A DNA stretch of 47,847 nt from JBMNUM01 sp050946275 (GCA_050946275.1 JBMNUM010000015.1:1-47847), one strand, 5' to 3'. Numbered from the stretch's first letter, positions 17,389 to 26,974 are shown. Notes: generated from the letters alone by a model not told the origin. A program made the numbers and translations.

Positions 17389-17607
17389 CTAGACGTGGAC
17401 CTCGCAGTCGGGCTCGACGGCATCGAAGATCTTGACGGACTCCTGCACGAGATCGTCGAATCGCGCATCGTCGGCATCGAGGGTGAATTTGAGCGTCATG
17501 AAGTTGACGCGGGCGCTGTTCACACCGTCGAGCTTGTTGATCCTGTCCTCGATCTTCGCGGCGCAGTTGCCGCAGATCTCGCCGGTGAGCTTGTATGACT
17601 TGCGCAT
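17389..17607 (-). CDS. Small heavy-metal-associated (HMA) domain protein
   Basis: A 72-residue single-domain protein with the ferredoxin-like HMA signature GEICGNCAAKIE (Cys12 and Cys15, CxxC), followed by NKLDGVNSARVN as expected for the first helix and second strand. The variant GEICGNC replaces the usual GMTCxxC. Proteins of this type bind Cu(I), Zn(II) or similar ions as chaperones or as detached domains of metal ATPases. No ATPase is adjacent. GAGGAG lies 7 bases before the ATG at 17607. A palindrome over the promoter (17620-17645) resembles ArsR/SmtB operators, suggesting metal-responsive expression. Confidence 0.85.
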   Translation of the reverse strand: MRKSYKLTGEICGNCAAKIEDRINKLDGVNSARVNFMTLKFTLDADDARFDDLVQESVKIFDAVEPDCEVHV

Positions 17608-17619
17608 GCTGACTCCTCA

Positions 17620-17645
17620 AATATGTGAACACATGCTCATATGTT
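17620..17645 (-). promoter_or_regulatory. ArsR/SmtB-like operator upstream of HMA gene
   Basis: ATATG.G.A ... C.CATAT half-sites form an interrupted palindrome 13 bases upstream of the HMA start codon, AT-rich within high-GC DNA. The ATAtG...CATAT layout resembles operators of metal-sensing ArsR-family repressors. No arsR gene lies in the window. Confidence 0.5.
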
Positions 17646-17750
17646 AATAGTTTCCGTCCGATAAGGGAAGGGCTTCGGCGATTGGAAGAAGGCGAGGGGT
17701 CGCTCGCGGGCCGGATGAGGAGCGTCCTCATTCGGCCGCTTGCAAAATAA

Positions 17751-17777
17751 GAGCCGGCGACTTGTGGCCGCCGGCTC
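17751..17777 (-). terminator. Terminator of the iron alcohol dehydrogenase gene
   Basis: On the minus strand GAGCCGGCG pairs with CGCCGGCTC and is followed by TTATTTT. A second inverted repeat (GGCCGGATGAGGA / TCCTCATTCGGCC, about 17709-17736) follows further downstream. Confidence 0.85.
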
Positions 17778-17810
17778 CCCTCGATTGCGATTGTCTGCTG
17801 CGCGCAGGTT

Positions 17811-19034
17811 TTAGAAATCGATCTCCGTGTCGTAGAAGCACGCGGAGAGGACCATCTCCATATCCTCCTGGGAGGGCTGGCGCGGGTTGGCGCCGGTGCA
17901 AGCGTCGCCGATGGCGTTCGTCGCGATCTCGGCCTTGCGCGCCTCGAAGACGTCCACGGGCACGAAGCCGGTCTCGGTCGGATACGAGTCGGCGCCATAG
18001 GTGGCGATACCGTGAGGAATGTTGAGCTGGTCGTTCAGGCCGCGCAGGAACTCGATGAGCGCGCGGGTCTTCGCCTTGTCGTCGGAGCCGCCGAGCTCGA
18101 ACGCATCGGCGAGCATGCCGTAGCGCTGCAGCGCCACCGGGTCGGACGCGTTGTAGGCGATGACCTTCGGCAGGTACATGGCGTTGGCCGCGCCATGGAT
18201 GATGTGCGCGCCGTCGCCGTAGTCGATGAAGGCCGCGCCGGTCTTGTGGGCCAGCGAGTGCACGATGCCGAGCAGGCCGCTCGAGAACGCGATGCCGGCC
18301 ATGCACTGCGCATCGTGCATCGCGGCGCGCGCGTCGAGGTCGCCGTTATAGGAGGCGACGATGGAATCCTTGATCATCTTGGCGCCGGCGATCGCCATGG
18401 CGTCGGTGTAGCAGCTGCGGGCGATGGAGACCCATGCCTCAACGCAGTGCGTCAGGGCATCCATGCCCGTGTGCGCGATGAGCTTCTGCGGCAGCGTGGC
18501 GACGAGGTCCGGGTCGACGATGGCGACGTCCGGCGTGATCTCGAAGTCGGCGATCGGGTACTTGATGCCCTTGTCGTAGTCGGTGATGATCGAGAACGCG
18601 GTGACCTCGGTGCCGGTGCCGGACGTCGAGGTGACGGCGCAGAAGTGGGCCTTGCGGCGCAGCTTCGGGATACCGAAGATCTTGCACATGTCCTCGAACG
18701 TGCACTCCGGGTACTCGTACTTGATCCACATGGCCTTGGCAGCGTCGATGGGGGAGCCGCCACCCATGGCGACGATCCAGTCCGGCTCGAACTCGGCCAT
18801 CGCGGCAGCGCCGTTCATGACGGTCGTGACGGACGGGTCGGCCTCCACGCCCTCGATGAGCCTGGTCTCGAAACCCGCCTCATGCAGGTAATCCTCGGCC
18901 TTCTGCAGGAAGCCGTTGCGCTTGATGGAGCCTCCGCCGATGACGATCATGGCCTTCTTGCCCTCGAGATTCTTCAGGTTCTCGAGTGCTCCCGGGCCGA
19001 AGTAGATGTCGCGCGGATTCGTGAAACGTCCCAT
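17811..19034 (-). CDS. Iron-containing alcohol dehydrogenase
   Basis: The 407-residue protein belongs to the group III Fe-dependent alcohol dehydrogenases, which reduce aldehydes (for example butyraldehyde or acetaldehyde) with NAD(P)H. The nucleotide-binding GGGSPIDAAKA motif is near 91-101. The metal ligands are in GMDALTHCVEA (Asp and His) and in GIVHSLAHKTGAAF and DGAHIIHG (two His). STSGTGTEVTAFS is the conserved central block. AAAGGAGG precedes ATG 19034. A candidate promoter TCGCCA-N17-TATAGT reads toward it from 19115-19087. It is a natural partner for the CoA-acylating aldehyde dehydrogenase at 11798, although the two are not in one operon. Confidence 0.94.
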   Translation of the reverse strand: MGRFTNPRDIYFGPGALENLKNLEGKKAMIVIGGGSIKRNGFLQKAEDYLHEAGFETRLIEGVEADPSVTTVMNGAAAMAEFEPDWIVAMGGGSPIDAAKAMWIKYEYPECTFEDMCKIFGIPKLRRKAHFCAVTSTSGTGTEVTAFSIITDYDKGIKYPIADFEITPDVAIVDPDLVATLPQKLIAHTGMDALTHCVEAWVSIARSCYTDAMAIAGAKMIKDSIVASYNGDLDARAAMHDAQCMAGIAFSSGLLGIVHSLAHKTGAAFIDYGDGAHIIHGAANAMYLPKVIAYNASDPVALQRYGMLADAFELGGSDDKAKTRALIEFLRGLNDQLNIPHGIATYGADSYPTETGFVPVDVFEARKAEIATNAIGDACTGANPRQPSQEDMEMVLSACFYDTEIDF

Positions 19035-19086
19035 GTGTCCTCCTTTTGAATACCCTATGCCTTAGATATGGTTTCACACGAGTTCG

Positions 19087-19115
19087 ACTATAGCAAGGAG
19101 GGACGGGCGTGGCGA
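19087..19115 (-). promoter_or_regulatory. Candidate promoter of the iron alcohol dehydrogenase
   Basis: On the minus strand TCGCCA (19115-19110, 4 of 6 to consensus) is separated by 17 bases from TATAGT (19092-19087, 5 of 6). The start codon is 53 bases downstream. The rest of 19035-19223 shows no gene. Confidence 0.5.
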
Positions 19116-19223
19116 ATATTGAATGCGTTACACCGTGAGGTGCCAATCCGAGCGCAAGCGGAGCCCCGGAAACCTTATCGAACCGACAATGTGACAACCA
19201 CGTCTGACGTGATTGTCAGTCTT

Positions 19224-21053
19224 TCAACTTTGGAGGGGCTTCGACTGGTAGAGGCCGCGGTCCTCGAAGCCGAGGGCTCGGTAGTACTCGCGGGTGCCCA
19301 CGGCGCTGATGACGTTGAGGCGGTGATAGCCGGCTTCCCGCGCTAGCTGCTCGGCATGCTCGAGCAGCCGCCTGCCGAGCCCGGCGTGCTGCGCTTGCGG
19401 CTCGTTGTCGCTGTCGCCGGCGATCGAGGCCACGCGCCCATAGACGTGCAGTTCGCGCACCATCGCCTCGCCAGGCTCCACGGGAAGCGCTTCCCCGAGC
19501 GCGCGCACCGCCTCCGGACGGGGGAGCGATAGACGGCAGAAGCCCGCGAGCCTGCCGTGCGGGTCGACCCACTGCAGGAAGCGCTCGGATGTCGAGACGG
19601 TCTCGTAGGGAACCACGTCGAGGGAAAGCGACGCCAGGTCCACCTCGCCACCGCGAATCTCGCGCCAGCGCATCTCGGCCACGTCCGCCCCGCGCCGCTC
19701 GAGCTCGAGGTCGACGAGCTGCCTGAGGTTGGTCTTCCTGTTCCCGGCGACGATGTCGGTCGCCGGGATGTCGCGGATCATGCGCGATACGCGGGTGAAG
19801 GCGGGCGTGGCCTCCATGTCCGAGGCGAGCACGTCCACGAGCTCTCCCTCGGTGTAGGGCCGCCACGCGCCGCTGCGGAACAAACCGGCCAGACCCGTGC
19901 CAGCGGTGAGCGAGCAGGGGTAGAGCTTCACCTCGTCTGGCTGGAAGGCGGTCTCGGTGGCGAAGCGCCGGTAATCCGCCTTGTCGCCCTCGGGCGTCGC
20001 GCCCACGAGATTCATCATGAAGTGCGTATGCAGCTTGAAGCCGAACAGCCGCATGAGGTCGAGGGCCCCGGCGATGCGCGCCACCTCGATTCCACGTTCG
20101 CTGGCATCGAGCACGTGTTGGTCGATGGATTGAACGCCCACCTGCACCTTCGTGCAGCCGAGCTCGCGCATCTCCCGAAGCGATGCGGCGTCCACGGCGT
20201 CGGGCCGCGTCTCGACGACGAAGCCGACGCAGCGGTGCGCCGCGGTCTCGTTGCGCCGTTGCTCGGCGACGAGCTCCTCGGGCGTCGCCGCCTGCCATGA
20301 GGCTACCTGCTCCCAGGGAGACCCCGCCCCGTAGAGCTCGCCGGCGGCCTCGTTATAGCCCAGCTCGCCGGAGTCGACGCGTTCCTGCAGCTCTTCCACG
20401 CCCGCCGCAAGCGCTTCCGGGCGGTTGTCGATGCCCGCTTGCCAATAGGCCTGGCGCCGTGCCACGGGCTTGGGCGCATCGCTGTCGATGCACCCGTCGT
20501 TGAGCGCGGCGAACAGCTCCTTGGCAAACCACAGGCGGTATGCGCGCGGATAGTCCGTCCACGTGCCGCCGAGCACGATGAGCTCGACCTTGTCGGTCGG
20601 ATGCCCCATGTGCTTGAGCGCGCGGAGCCGCGACGTCACCTGCAGGTAGGGGTCGAACCGGTTGCGCTCGGCGCGCTGGCACGCCGGCTCGTCGTAGAGG
20701 TAGCTCTTGGGCATGCGGAGGTCGTTCGGGCAGAACAGGCACGCGCCCGAGCAGGGCCATGGCTTCGTGATGACCGAGATCGTCGCCACGCCCGATGCGG
20801 TGCGCCCCGGCTTGACCTGCAGCACGTTGAGGAGCCGCTTCTCGAGCTCGCCGCCGACGTTCCAGCTCTCCCACCGGCCATCGCCGGCCTCCCGCGCGCG
20901 CAGGTAGTAGGGGATGAGCCGGCGTTTCGACAACGGCTTCCTACCCGGCTCGAGCCCGCGGTTGTGCGCGTGGATGATCTTGTTGATCTCGCGGTCGCCG
21001 AGCCCCGGGTCGGTGCGGAGGCGTTCGATTATGTCGAGGAGCAGCTCTTCCAT
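19224..21053 (-). CDS. Elp3-like tRNA uridine-34 acetyltransferase (radical SAM + GNAT)
   Basis: A 609-residue Elp3 homologue. The radical-SAM cluster motif is CSGACLFC (Cys101, 105 and 108) after TASGVATISVITKPWP, the Elp3-specific lead-in. LIVLGGTWTDYP and VGVQSIDQHVLD are core-barrel blocks. The C-terminal GNAT acetyltransferase domain is seen in QHAGLGRRLLEHAE and AVGTREYYRALGF. Elp3 attaches acetyl-CoA-derived carboxymethyl to wobble uridine 34. I chose ATG 21053 because residues upstream in the same frame are unlike the family; there is no clear ribosome site, so the transcript may be nearly leaderless. It is divergent from the sulfatase. Elp3 is scattered in bacteria, so its presence beside a Trm9-like methyltransferase is notable. 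Confidence 0.92.
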   Translation of the reverse strand: MEELLLDIIERLRTDPGLGDREINKIIHAHNRGLEPGRKPLSKRRLIPYYLRAREAGDGRWESWNVGGELEKRLLNVLQVKPGRTASGVATISVITKPWPCSGACLFCPNDLRMPKSYLYDEPACQRAERNRFDPYLQVTSRLRALKHMGHPTDKVELIVLGGTWTDYPRAYRLWFAKELFAALNDGCIDSDAPKPVARRQAYWQAGIDNRPEALAAGVEELQERVDSGELGYNEAAGELYGAGSPWEQVASWQAATPEELVAEQRRNETAAHRCVGFVVETRPDAVDAASLREMRELGCTKVQVGVQSIDQHVLDASERGIEVARIAGALDLMRLFGFKLHTHFMMNLVGATPEGDKADYRRFATETAFQPDEVKLYPCSLTAGTGLAGLFRSGAWRPYTEGELVDVLASDMEATPAFTRVSRMIRDIPATDIVAGNRKTNLRQLVDLELERRGADVAEMRWREIRGGEVDLASLSLDVVPYETVSTSERFLQWVDPHGRLAGFCRLSLPRPEAVRALGEALPVEPGEAMVRELHVYGRVASIAGDSDNEPQAQHAGLGRRLLEHAEQLAREAGYHRLNVISAVGTREYYRALGFEDRGLYQSKPLQS

Positions 21054-21202
21054 GCCACAGATTCTACCCGAGCGGGGATACCGGTGCTCCGCACGACGGC
21101 ATGTGCCTGCCGGAACGGGTGGGAAAGCCGCGCGTTGATGCTCGCACGGGCCGAAACGGCGCATCTCCCGGGATAACGGGACGGAACCACCCTCCCGGCG
21201 CG

Positions 21203-21208
21203 TATAAT
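21203..21208 (+). promoter_or_regulatory. -10 element for the sulfatase-like gene
   Basis: A perfect TATAAT lies 40 bases before the proposed GTG start. Transcription would begin near 21215, which argues against ATG 21218 as the main start. No clear -35 is seen. Confidence 0.5.
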
Positions 21209-21247
21209 TGTTCGGCAATGCCATCGCGGCGAAGTGGAAGGATGTTC

Positions 21248-23176
21248 GTGGCCGACCTGCATGACGAGTCGTTCGACGGCCCGATAGACGAAGAGATTGA
21301 GGTGCTGTACGAGGACCCCGAGGACCTCGGGCCCTCGCGTGAGGAGCGCCGCGCCGGCAAGCGCCGCGCCGTCGGCATCGTGGTCACCGCCATCATCGTC
21401 GCCCTCGGCGCCGCGCTGCTCTTCATCGAGCACTGGCTCTTCAGCAATTGGGACTACCTCTCCGTCGACGAGATCCTCTACCACTTCAAGGTCAACCTCG
21501 ACGGCGTCAACCCCGATATGGTCGCGAAGTGCGTCTTCGAGTGCGCGATTCCCATCGCCGCCGTCACGGCGGTCGTGGCCTACGTCCTCTACCGGCTCCG
21601 CAAATCGCGGCGGGCCTTCGCGATCGTCTCATGCTGCCTGCTGGCGGCATCGGTGCTCTCCATGGGCTACGCCATCCACGACGCCGACCAGGAGGCCGGC
21701 CTGCTCTCGTATGCCAAGTTCCAGTTGACCGGCAGCGAGGGCTCCGACACGTTCATCCGCAACCACTACGTGAACCCCCTCACCGCCGACCTGGAATTCC
21801 CCAAGGAGAAGCGCAATCTCGTCTACATCTACCTCGAGTCGATGGAGACGACGTACATGGACAAGGCCTTCGGAGGCGCGTTCGAGCGCAACGTCATCCC
21901 CGAGCTGACGGAGCTCGCGCGGCAGAACGAGGACTTCTCGGGCGGCTCGGCGCACGTCGCGGGCGCCATCGCCCTGCACGGGAGCACGTGGACGATGGGC
22001 GCCATGTTCGCGCAGACGAGCGGGTTGCCTCTCAAGATGCCGCTGACGAGCGACCAGCTCGACCGCGAGGCATCGTACTTCCCCGGCATCGAATCGCTTG
22101 GCGACATCCTCGAGCGCCGTGGGTACCGTCAGGCGCTGCTGCTCGGTTCCGATGCGGTGTTCGGCGGTCGTGACCTCTACTTCAAGGCGCATGGCGACTA
22201 CGACATCCTCGACTACCAGGAGGCGCTCGGCGTGGGCGACATCCCGGAGGACTATTTCGTGTTCTGGGGCCATGAGGATGAGAAGCTCTTCGAGCGCGCC
22301 CGCGCGACGTTGCTCGACATGGCCGACGACGACCGGCCCTTCAACCTCACGATGCTGACGGTCGACACGCACTTCGAGGACGGCTATCGGTGCCGCCTAT
22401 GCGGAAACGAGTTCGGCGACGACCAGTACGCCAACGCCATGGCTTGCTCGAGCCGGCAGGTGGCGGAATTCGTCAAATGGATCCAGAAGCAGGACTTCTA
22501 CGAGAACACCACGATCATCATCGCCGGCGACCATCCGACGATGGACATCGACTTCTGCGAGGACGTGCCCGAGGATTACCAGCGCAAGACGTATTTCACG
22601 GTCATCAACGGCGCGGCGTCGCCGGCGAATCCCTCGCGCGAGCGCGTGTACTCGACCATGGACCTCTTCCCGACGACGCTTGCGGCCCTCGGCGTGAAGA
22701 TCGATGGTGAGCGCCTCGGCATGGGCACGAACCTGTACTCGGACGAGGACACGCTGCTCGAGAGCCTCGGCATGGATGCGTGCAGCGACGAGCTCGGCAA
22801 GCCCTCGCGGGCGCTGTCCGTGTTCTCGGGCACGACGACGAGCGAGCCGGCGCTGAAGCGCGCGGCAGCGAGCGCCGACGTCTCCGTGGAGCAGACGCCG
22901 GAGGGTTCGGCCAAGCTGGTGCTCAAGTGGCGCGACGGGATCAAGCGCTCGCAGGTCGTCGTCGCCACCGCGGCCGTTACTGGGCCGGATGGCGAGGAGG
23001 GCGACCACCTCAAGCTCTCGTATGAGGGCGTCGAGGGCGATGCATATGTCTACGGCGCTGAGCTCGACGAGACGATGGACGATCTCGACGGCTCGACGGT
23101 CGCCGGCTATCTCTCCGTCGCGGGCGTGGAGAATTACGTCATGGCGCGCGCCAAGGTCGAGGGCTCTGGGGAGTGA
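21248..23176 (+). CDS. Phosphoglycerol transferase-like sulfatase (LTA synthase/OpgB family)
   Basis: About 642 residues with a cytoplasmic acidic N-terminus, three membrane segments within roughly the first 155 residues, and a large external alkaline-phosphatase-fold domain. YLESMETTYMD, GSTWTMGAMFAQTSGLP (nucleophile threonine, as in OpgB), DTHFEDGY and AGDHPTMD are the metal and catalytic blocks of phosphoglycerol and LTA-type transferases. It probably moves glycerol-phosphate from phosphatidylglycerol to a cell-envelope glycan or lipid. I prefer GTG 21248: AAGGA lies 5 bases upstream and TATAAT 40 bases upstream. ATG 21242 or 21218 are alternatives. A RCRLCGNEF segment adds two cysteines. 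The next gene follows after 4 bases. Confidence 0.85.
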   Translation: MADLHDESFDGPIDEEIEVLYEDPEDLGPSREERRAGKRRAVGIVVTAIIVALGAALLFIEHWLFSNWDYLSVDEILYHFKVNLDGVNPDMVAKCVFECAIPIAAVTAVVAYVLYRLRKSRRAFAIVSCCLLAASVLSMGYAIHDADQEAGLLSYAKFQLTGSEGSDTFIRNHYVNPLTADLEFPKEKRNLVYIYLESMETTYMDKAFGGAFERNVIPELTELARQNEDFSGGSAHVAGAIALHGSTWTMGAMFAQTSGLPLKMPLTSDQLDREASYFPGIESLGDILERRGYRQALLLGSDAVFGGRDLYFKAHGDYDILDYQEALGVGDIPEDYFVFWGHEDEKLFERARATLLDMADDDRPFNLTMLTVDTHFEDGYRCRLCGNEFGDDQYANAMACSSRQVAEFVKWIQKQDFYENTTIIIAGDHPTMDIDFCEDVPEDYQRKTYFTVINGAASPANPSRERVYSTMDLFPTTLAALGVKIDGERLGMGTNLYSDEDTLLESLGMDACSDELGKPSRALSVFSGTTTSEPALKRAAASADVSVEQTPEGSAKLVLKWRDGIKRSQVVVATAAVTGPDGEEGDHLKLSYEGVEGDAYVYGAELDETMDDLDGSTVAGYLSVAGVENYVMARAKVEGSGE

Positions 23177-23180
23177 TGTC

Positions 23181-23981
23181 GTGGATTCGTCGACCGCCCG
23201 GGTGCTTGCCGAGCTGAACAGGCACTTCTACGAGTCGAACTGGGAGAGTTTCTCCTCCACGCGCGGGAGCGCCTGGCCGGGATGGGCCGAACTCGTGCGC
23301 TTGCTGCCGGCTGTCGGCGGCCGCTCTCTGCGCGTGCTCGACATCGCCTGCGGCAACCTGCGGCTCGAGCGTTTCCTCGCCGAGGAGTTTCCCGAGACGA
23401 CGATCCAGGCACTCGCCATCGATTCGTGCGATGAGCTTGCGCTGGCATGGGCCGGCGCGATGCCGGCCAATGCGGATGTGCGCTATGAGCGCGTCGATTT
23501 GATAGACCTGCTGACGGGGGAGGGCGACGTGTTGCCGCTCGGCGCGGCGGATGCCCGCCACGACCTCGTCGCCTGCTTCGGATTCATGCACCACGTGCCG
23601 GGGTTCGAGTTGCGCGCGCGGCTGCTCCGTCTCATGGCGGATGCACTCGGGCCCGGTGGCCTGCTCGCCGTATCGCTCTGGCGCTTCATGGACGACGCGA
23701 ATCTGGCCGAGAAGGCACGCCTCTCGACGCAGCGGGCCGTGGAGACCGGCGCGATTGGCGACCTGCAGCTCGATTCGGGCGACTACCTGCTCGGATGGAA
23801 CGGCGAATCCGATGCCCTCCGCTACTGCCACCACTTCGACGGCGCGGAAATCGATGCGCTCGTCGGCTCGCTCTCCGACGGTCCTGGAAACGGCGTCGAG
23901 CTGGTCGCGCGCTACCGCGCCGATGGCCGCACCGGCGCCCTCAACGAGTACCTCGTGTTTCGCCGTGCGGGCGCGTTCTAG
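23181..23981 (+). CDS. Class I SAM methyltransferase, Trm9/ALKBH8-like
   Basis: A 266-residue methyltransferase. The SAM-binding motif is LDIACGNLRLERFL near 55, followed by an acidic strand-2 end (AIDSCDE) and FGFMHHVP at motif IV. FSSTRGSAWPGW near the N-terminus and GDYLLGW ... RYCHHF near the C-terminus resemble the landmarks of Trm9-type enzymes (STR..PW and VPW...RYYH), which methylate the carboxymethyl group on wobble uridine. This is a motif-based inference. GTG 23181 has GGGGAG 7 bases upstream and lies 4 bases after the sulfatase stop, so the two are co-transcribed. Its stop overlaps the convergent small gene by 4 bases. Confidence 0.8.
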   Translation: MDSSTARVLAELNRHFYESNWESFSSTRGSAWPGWAELVRLLPAVGGRSLRVLDIACGNLRLERFLAEEFPETTIQALAIDSCDELALAWAGAMPANADVRYERVDLIDLLTGEGDVLPLGAADARHDLVACFGFMHHVPGFELRARLLRLMADALGPGGLLAVSLWRFMDDANLAEKARLSTQRAVETGAIGDLQLDSGDYLLGWNGESDALRYCHHFDGAEIDALVGSLSDGPGNGVELVARYRADGRTGALNEYLVFRRAGAF

Positions 23982-24223
23982 CGCGCGCCGCCTCCGACCT
24001 CCGGCTCCTCGTCGTCGAGGGTGAACTCCTCGCGGGTCTCGCTGAAGTTCACGCGCTGGCCCATCGCGGCGAAGCGCCTCACGAGCTCGTCGCACGTGGC
24101 ATCATCGGGGTCGTCGATCGAGAAGTACTGGCCACCGCACACGTCGTGCAGGTGGATCTCGCGGAATCCGCCCTCGAGCAGGGCCTCCTTGATCTTGCGG
24201 TACTCGTGGAAATCCAGAACCAT
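23978..24223 (-). CDS. Small acidic protein of unknown function
   Basis: An 81-residue protein starting MVLDFHEYRKIKEALLEGGF. The ATG at 24223 has a very strong AAGGAGG site on the minus strand, which separates the real start from a longer, non-family-like open frame. Two cysteines (29 and 44) flank GGQYFSIDDPDDAT. The composition is acidic, with predicted mixed alpha/beta structure and no signal peptide or membrane segment. I do not recognise the family with certainty. It ends tail-to-tail with the methyltransferase, sharing CTAG. Its length, strong ribosome site and normal codon use make it a real gene. Confidence 0.7.
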   Translation of the reverse strand: MVLDFHEYRKIKEALLEGGFREIHLHDVCGGQYFSIDDPDDATCDELVRRFAAMGQRVNFSETREEFTLDDEEPEVGGGAR

Positions 24224-24375
24224 GTCGTCCTCCTTGTCCCTCCCGTCGGCTGCGCTTGTCGCGCGAGCGACCGGACGGGCCGTCGCGGATGAGCCGGCAG
24301 CAGCTGGGATTGCCGGCGGTCCATCGCGCTTGTTCACCGAATCGCGCCGCTGGGAAAATACTCGTCCCAACGCCC

Positions 24376-24404
24376 TTGAATCCCTCTGGGTAATCTACCA
24401 TACT
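24376..24404 (+). promoter_or_regulatory. Promoter of groESL
   Basis: TTGAAT (24376-24381), 17 bases, then CATACT (24399-24404). The predicted transcription start falls at the CIRCE element, the usual arrangement for HrcA repression. The rest of 24224-24375 holds no visible gene. Confidence 0.55.
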
Positions 24405-24412
24405 CGGAAGCG

Positions 24413-24439
24413 TTAGCACTCTCGAATGTTGACTGCTAA
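24413..24439. promoter_or_regulatory. CIRCE operator (HrcA-binding site)
   Basis: TTAGCACTC-N9-GACTGCTAA matches the CIRCE consensus (TTAGCACTC-N9-GAGTGCTAA) with one mismatch. It sits about 85 bases before groES, so groESL is expected to be repressed by HrcA and released on heat shock. Confidence 0.93.
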
Positions 24440-24524
24440 CAAACCCGGGGCGCGATTGCTAACGCCCCGCACACGAGGGTACAAGGGAGCATGCGCTCCG
24501 TACATCGATATAGGAGGTAGAAGA

Positions 24525-24815
24525 ATGAATCTGAAGCCACTGGGCGATAGGGTCATCGTCAAGCAGGACGAGGCCGAGGTCGCCACGAAGTCGGGCATCC
24601 TGCTCGCATCCACCGCTCAGGAGAAGCCGCAGCGCGGTAAGGTCATCTCCGTGGGCGAGGGCAAGCTCGACAACAACGGCAACCTGATCGTTCCCGCCGT
24701 GAAGCCCGGCGATACCGTCATCTACAGCAAGTACGGCGGAACCGAGGTCACTGTCGACGAGGAGGAGTTCATCATCCTGCGCGCCGACGATATCTACGCT
24801 GTCGTCGAGGGCTAA
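24525..24815 (+). CDS. groES: Co-chaperonin GroES
   Basis: A 96-residue protein of standard Hsp10 length, forming the heptameric lid of GroEL. MNLKPLGDRVIVK at the N-terminus and GILLASTAQEKPQRGKV (the start of the mobile loop and roof) are diagnostic, followed by PGDTVIYSKYGGTEV. The start is ATG 24525 behind TAGGAGG; the frame is open upstream, but residues there are non-homologous and overlap the CIRCE region. It lies 27 bases before groEL in one CIRCE-controlled operon. Confidence 0.97.
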   Translation: MNLKPLGDRVIVKQDEAEVATKSGILLASTAQEKPQRGKVISVGEGKLDNNGNLIVPAVKPGDTVIYSKYGGTEVTVDEEEFIILRADDIYAVVEG

Positions 24816-24842
24816 TCGAGTATCTGGAAAGGAGCCAACACC

Positions 24843-26480
<1,638 letters not shown>

Positions 26481-26485
26481 GATGT

Positions 26486-26511
26486 TTCGCCCGTCCTGCC
26501 GGACGGGCGAA
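26486..26511 (+). terminator. First hairpin after groEL
   Basis: TTCGCCCGTCC pairs perfectly with GGACGGGCGAA around TGCC, 6 bases after the groEL stop. It has no T-run and probably acts with the terminator at 26560. Confidence 0.6.
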
Positions 26512-26559
26512 CCGCTCGATGCTGCGGCCCACTGTGGCACGCCGCCTACGCTTGAATCG

Positions 26560-26593
26560 AAGACCCCGCGGGCACCAAGCCCAGCGGGGTCTT
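26560..26593 (+). terminator. Terminator of the AAGACCCCG family, after groEL
   Basis: AAGACCCCGC pairs with GCGGGGTCTT. The flanking CTTCGCTTAAAGCG and ATCCGAC resemble the flank of the hairpin at 41958 after the giant gene, so the similarity extends beyond the stem. Confidence 0.7.
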
Positions 26594-26721
26594 CGCTTAA
26601 AGCGTATCCGACGCACCACAGCGGTCGGTCGCCCATCCTTCTCTCTGTTTTCCGTCCTGCGCACGGCATGCAACGGATTCCAGCGAGCGCGTCCGCCGGG
26701 CCGGGTCCGGGCGCCTCGCCC

Positions 26722-26974
26722 GAAAGTGCGGGGTTGTCGAAAACGGGAGCGTTCGCGCACGTCCCCGCGGCCCGCCTGTCCCAAAATGCGGGGTTGTCGA
26801 AAGCGGATTCCTTCCGCCTGTCCGGAAATGCGGGGTTGTCGAAAGATTATGTCTCAAAACGCGGGGTTGTCGAAAAATCCGGAGCGCCCCGCTTTCGACA
26901 TCCCCGCATTTTCGGACACGGGAGGGCGTTTTCCCTGCAAGGCGGGCTCGGTTTTCGACAACCCCGCATTCCGG
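26722..26974. repeat. Six-copy array of TGCGGGGTTGTCGAAA repeats
   Basis: Four direct copies (about 26722, 26781, 26824 and 26855) are followed by two inverted copies (26892-26915 and 26951-26974). The unit is roughly GTCCNRAAATGCGGGGTTGTCGAAA. The fourth and fifth copies can fold into one large hairpin. There is no spacer regularity, cas gene or coding sequence. The array occupies part of the 1-kb gap between groEL and the giant gene. Confidence 0.85.

Noticed and set aside
26722..26974. CRISPR array
   Set aside because: Only six units with irregular spacing, two inverted, no uniform spacers and no cas genes.
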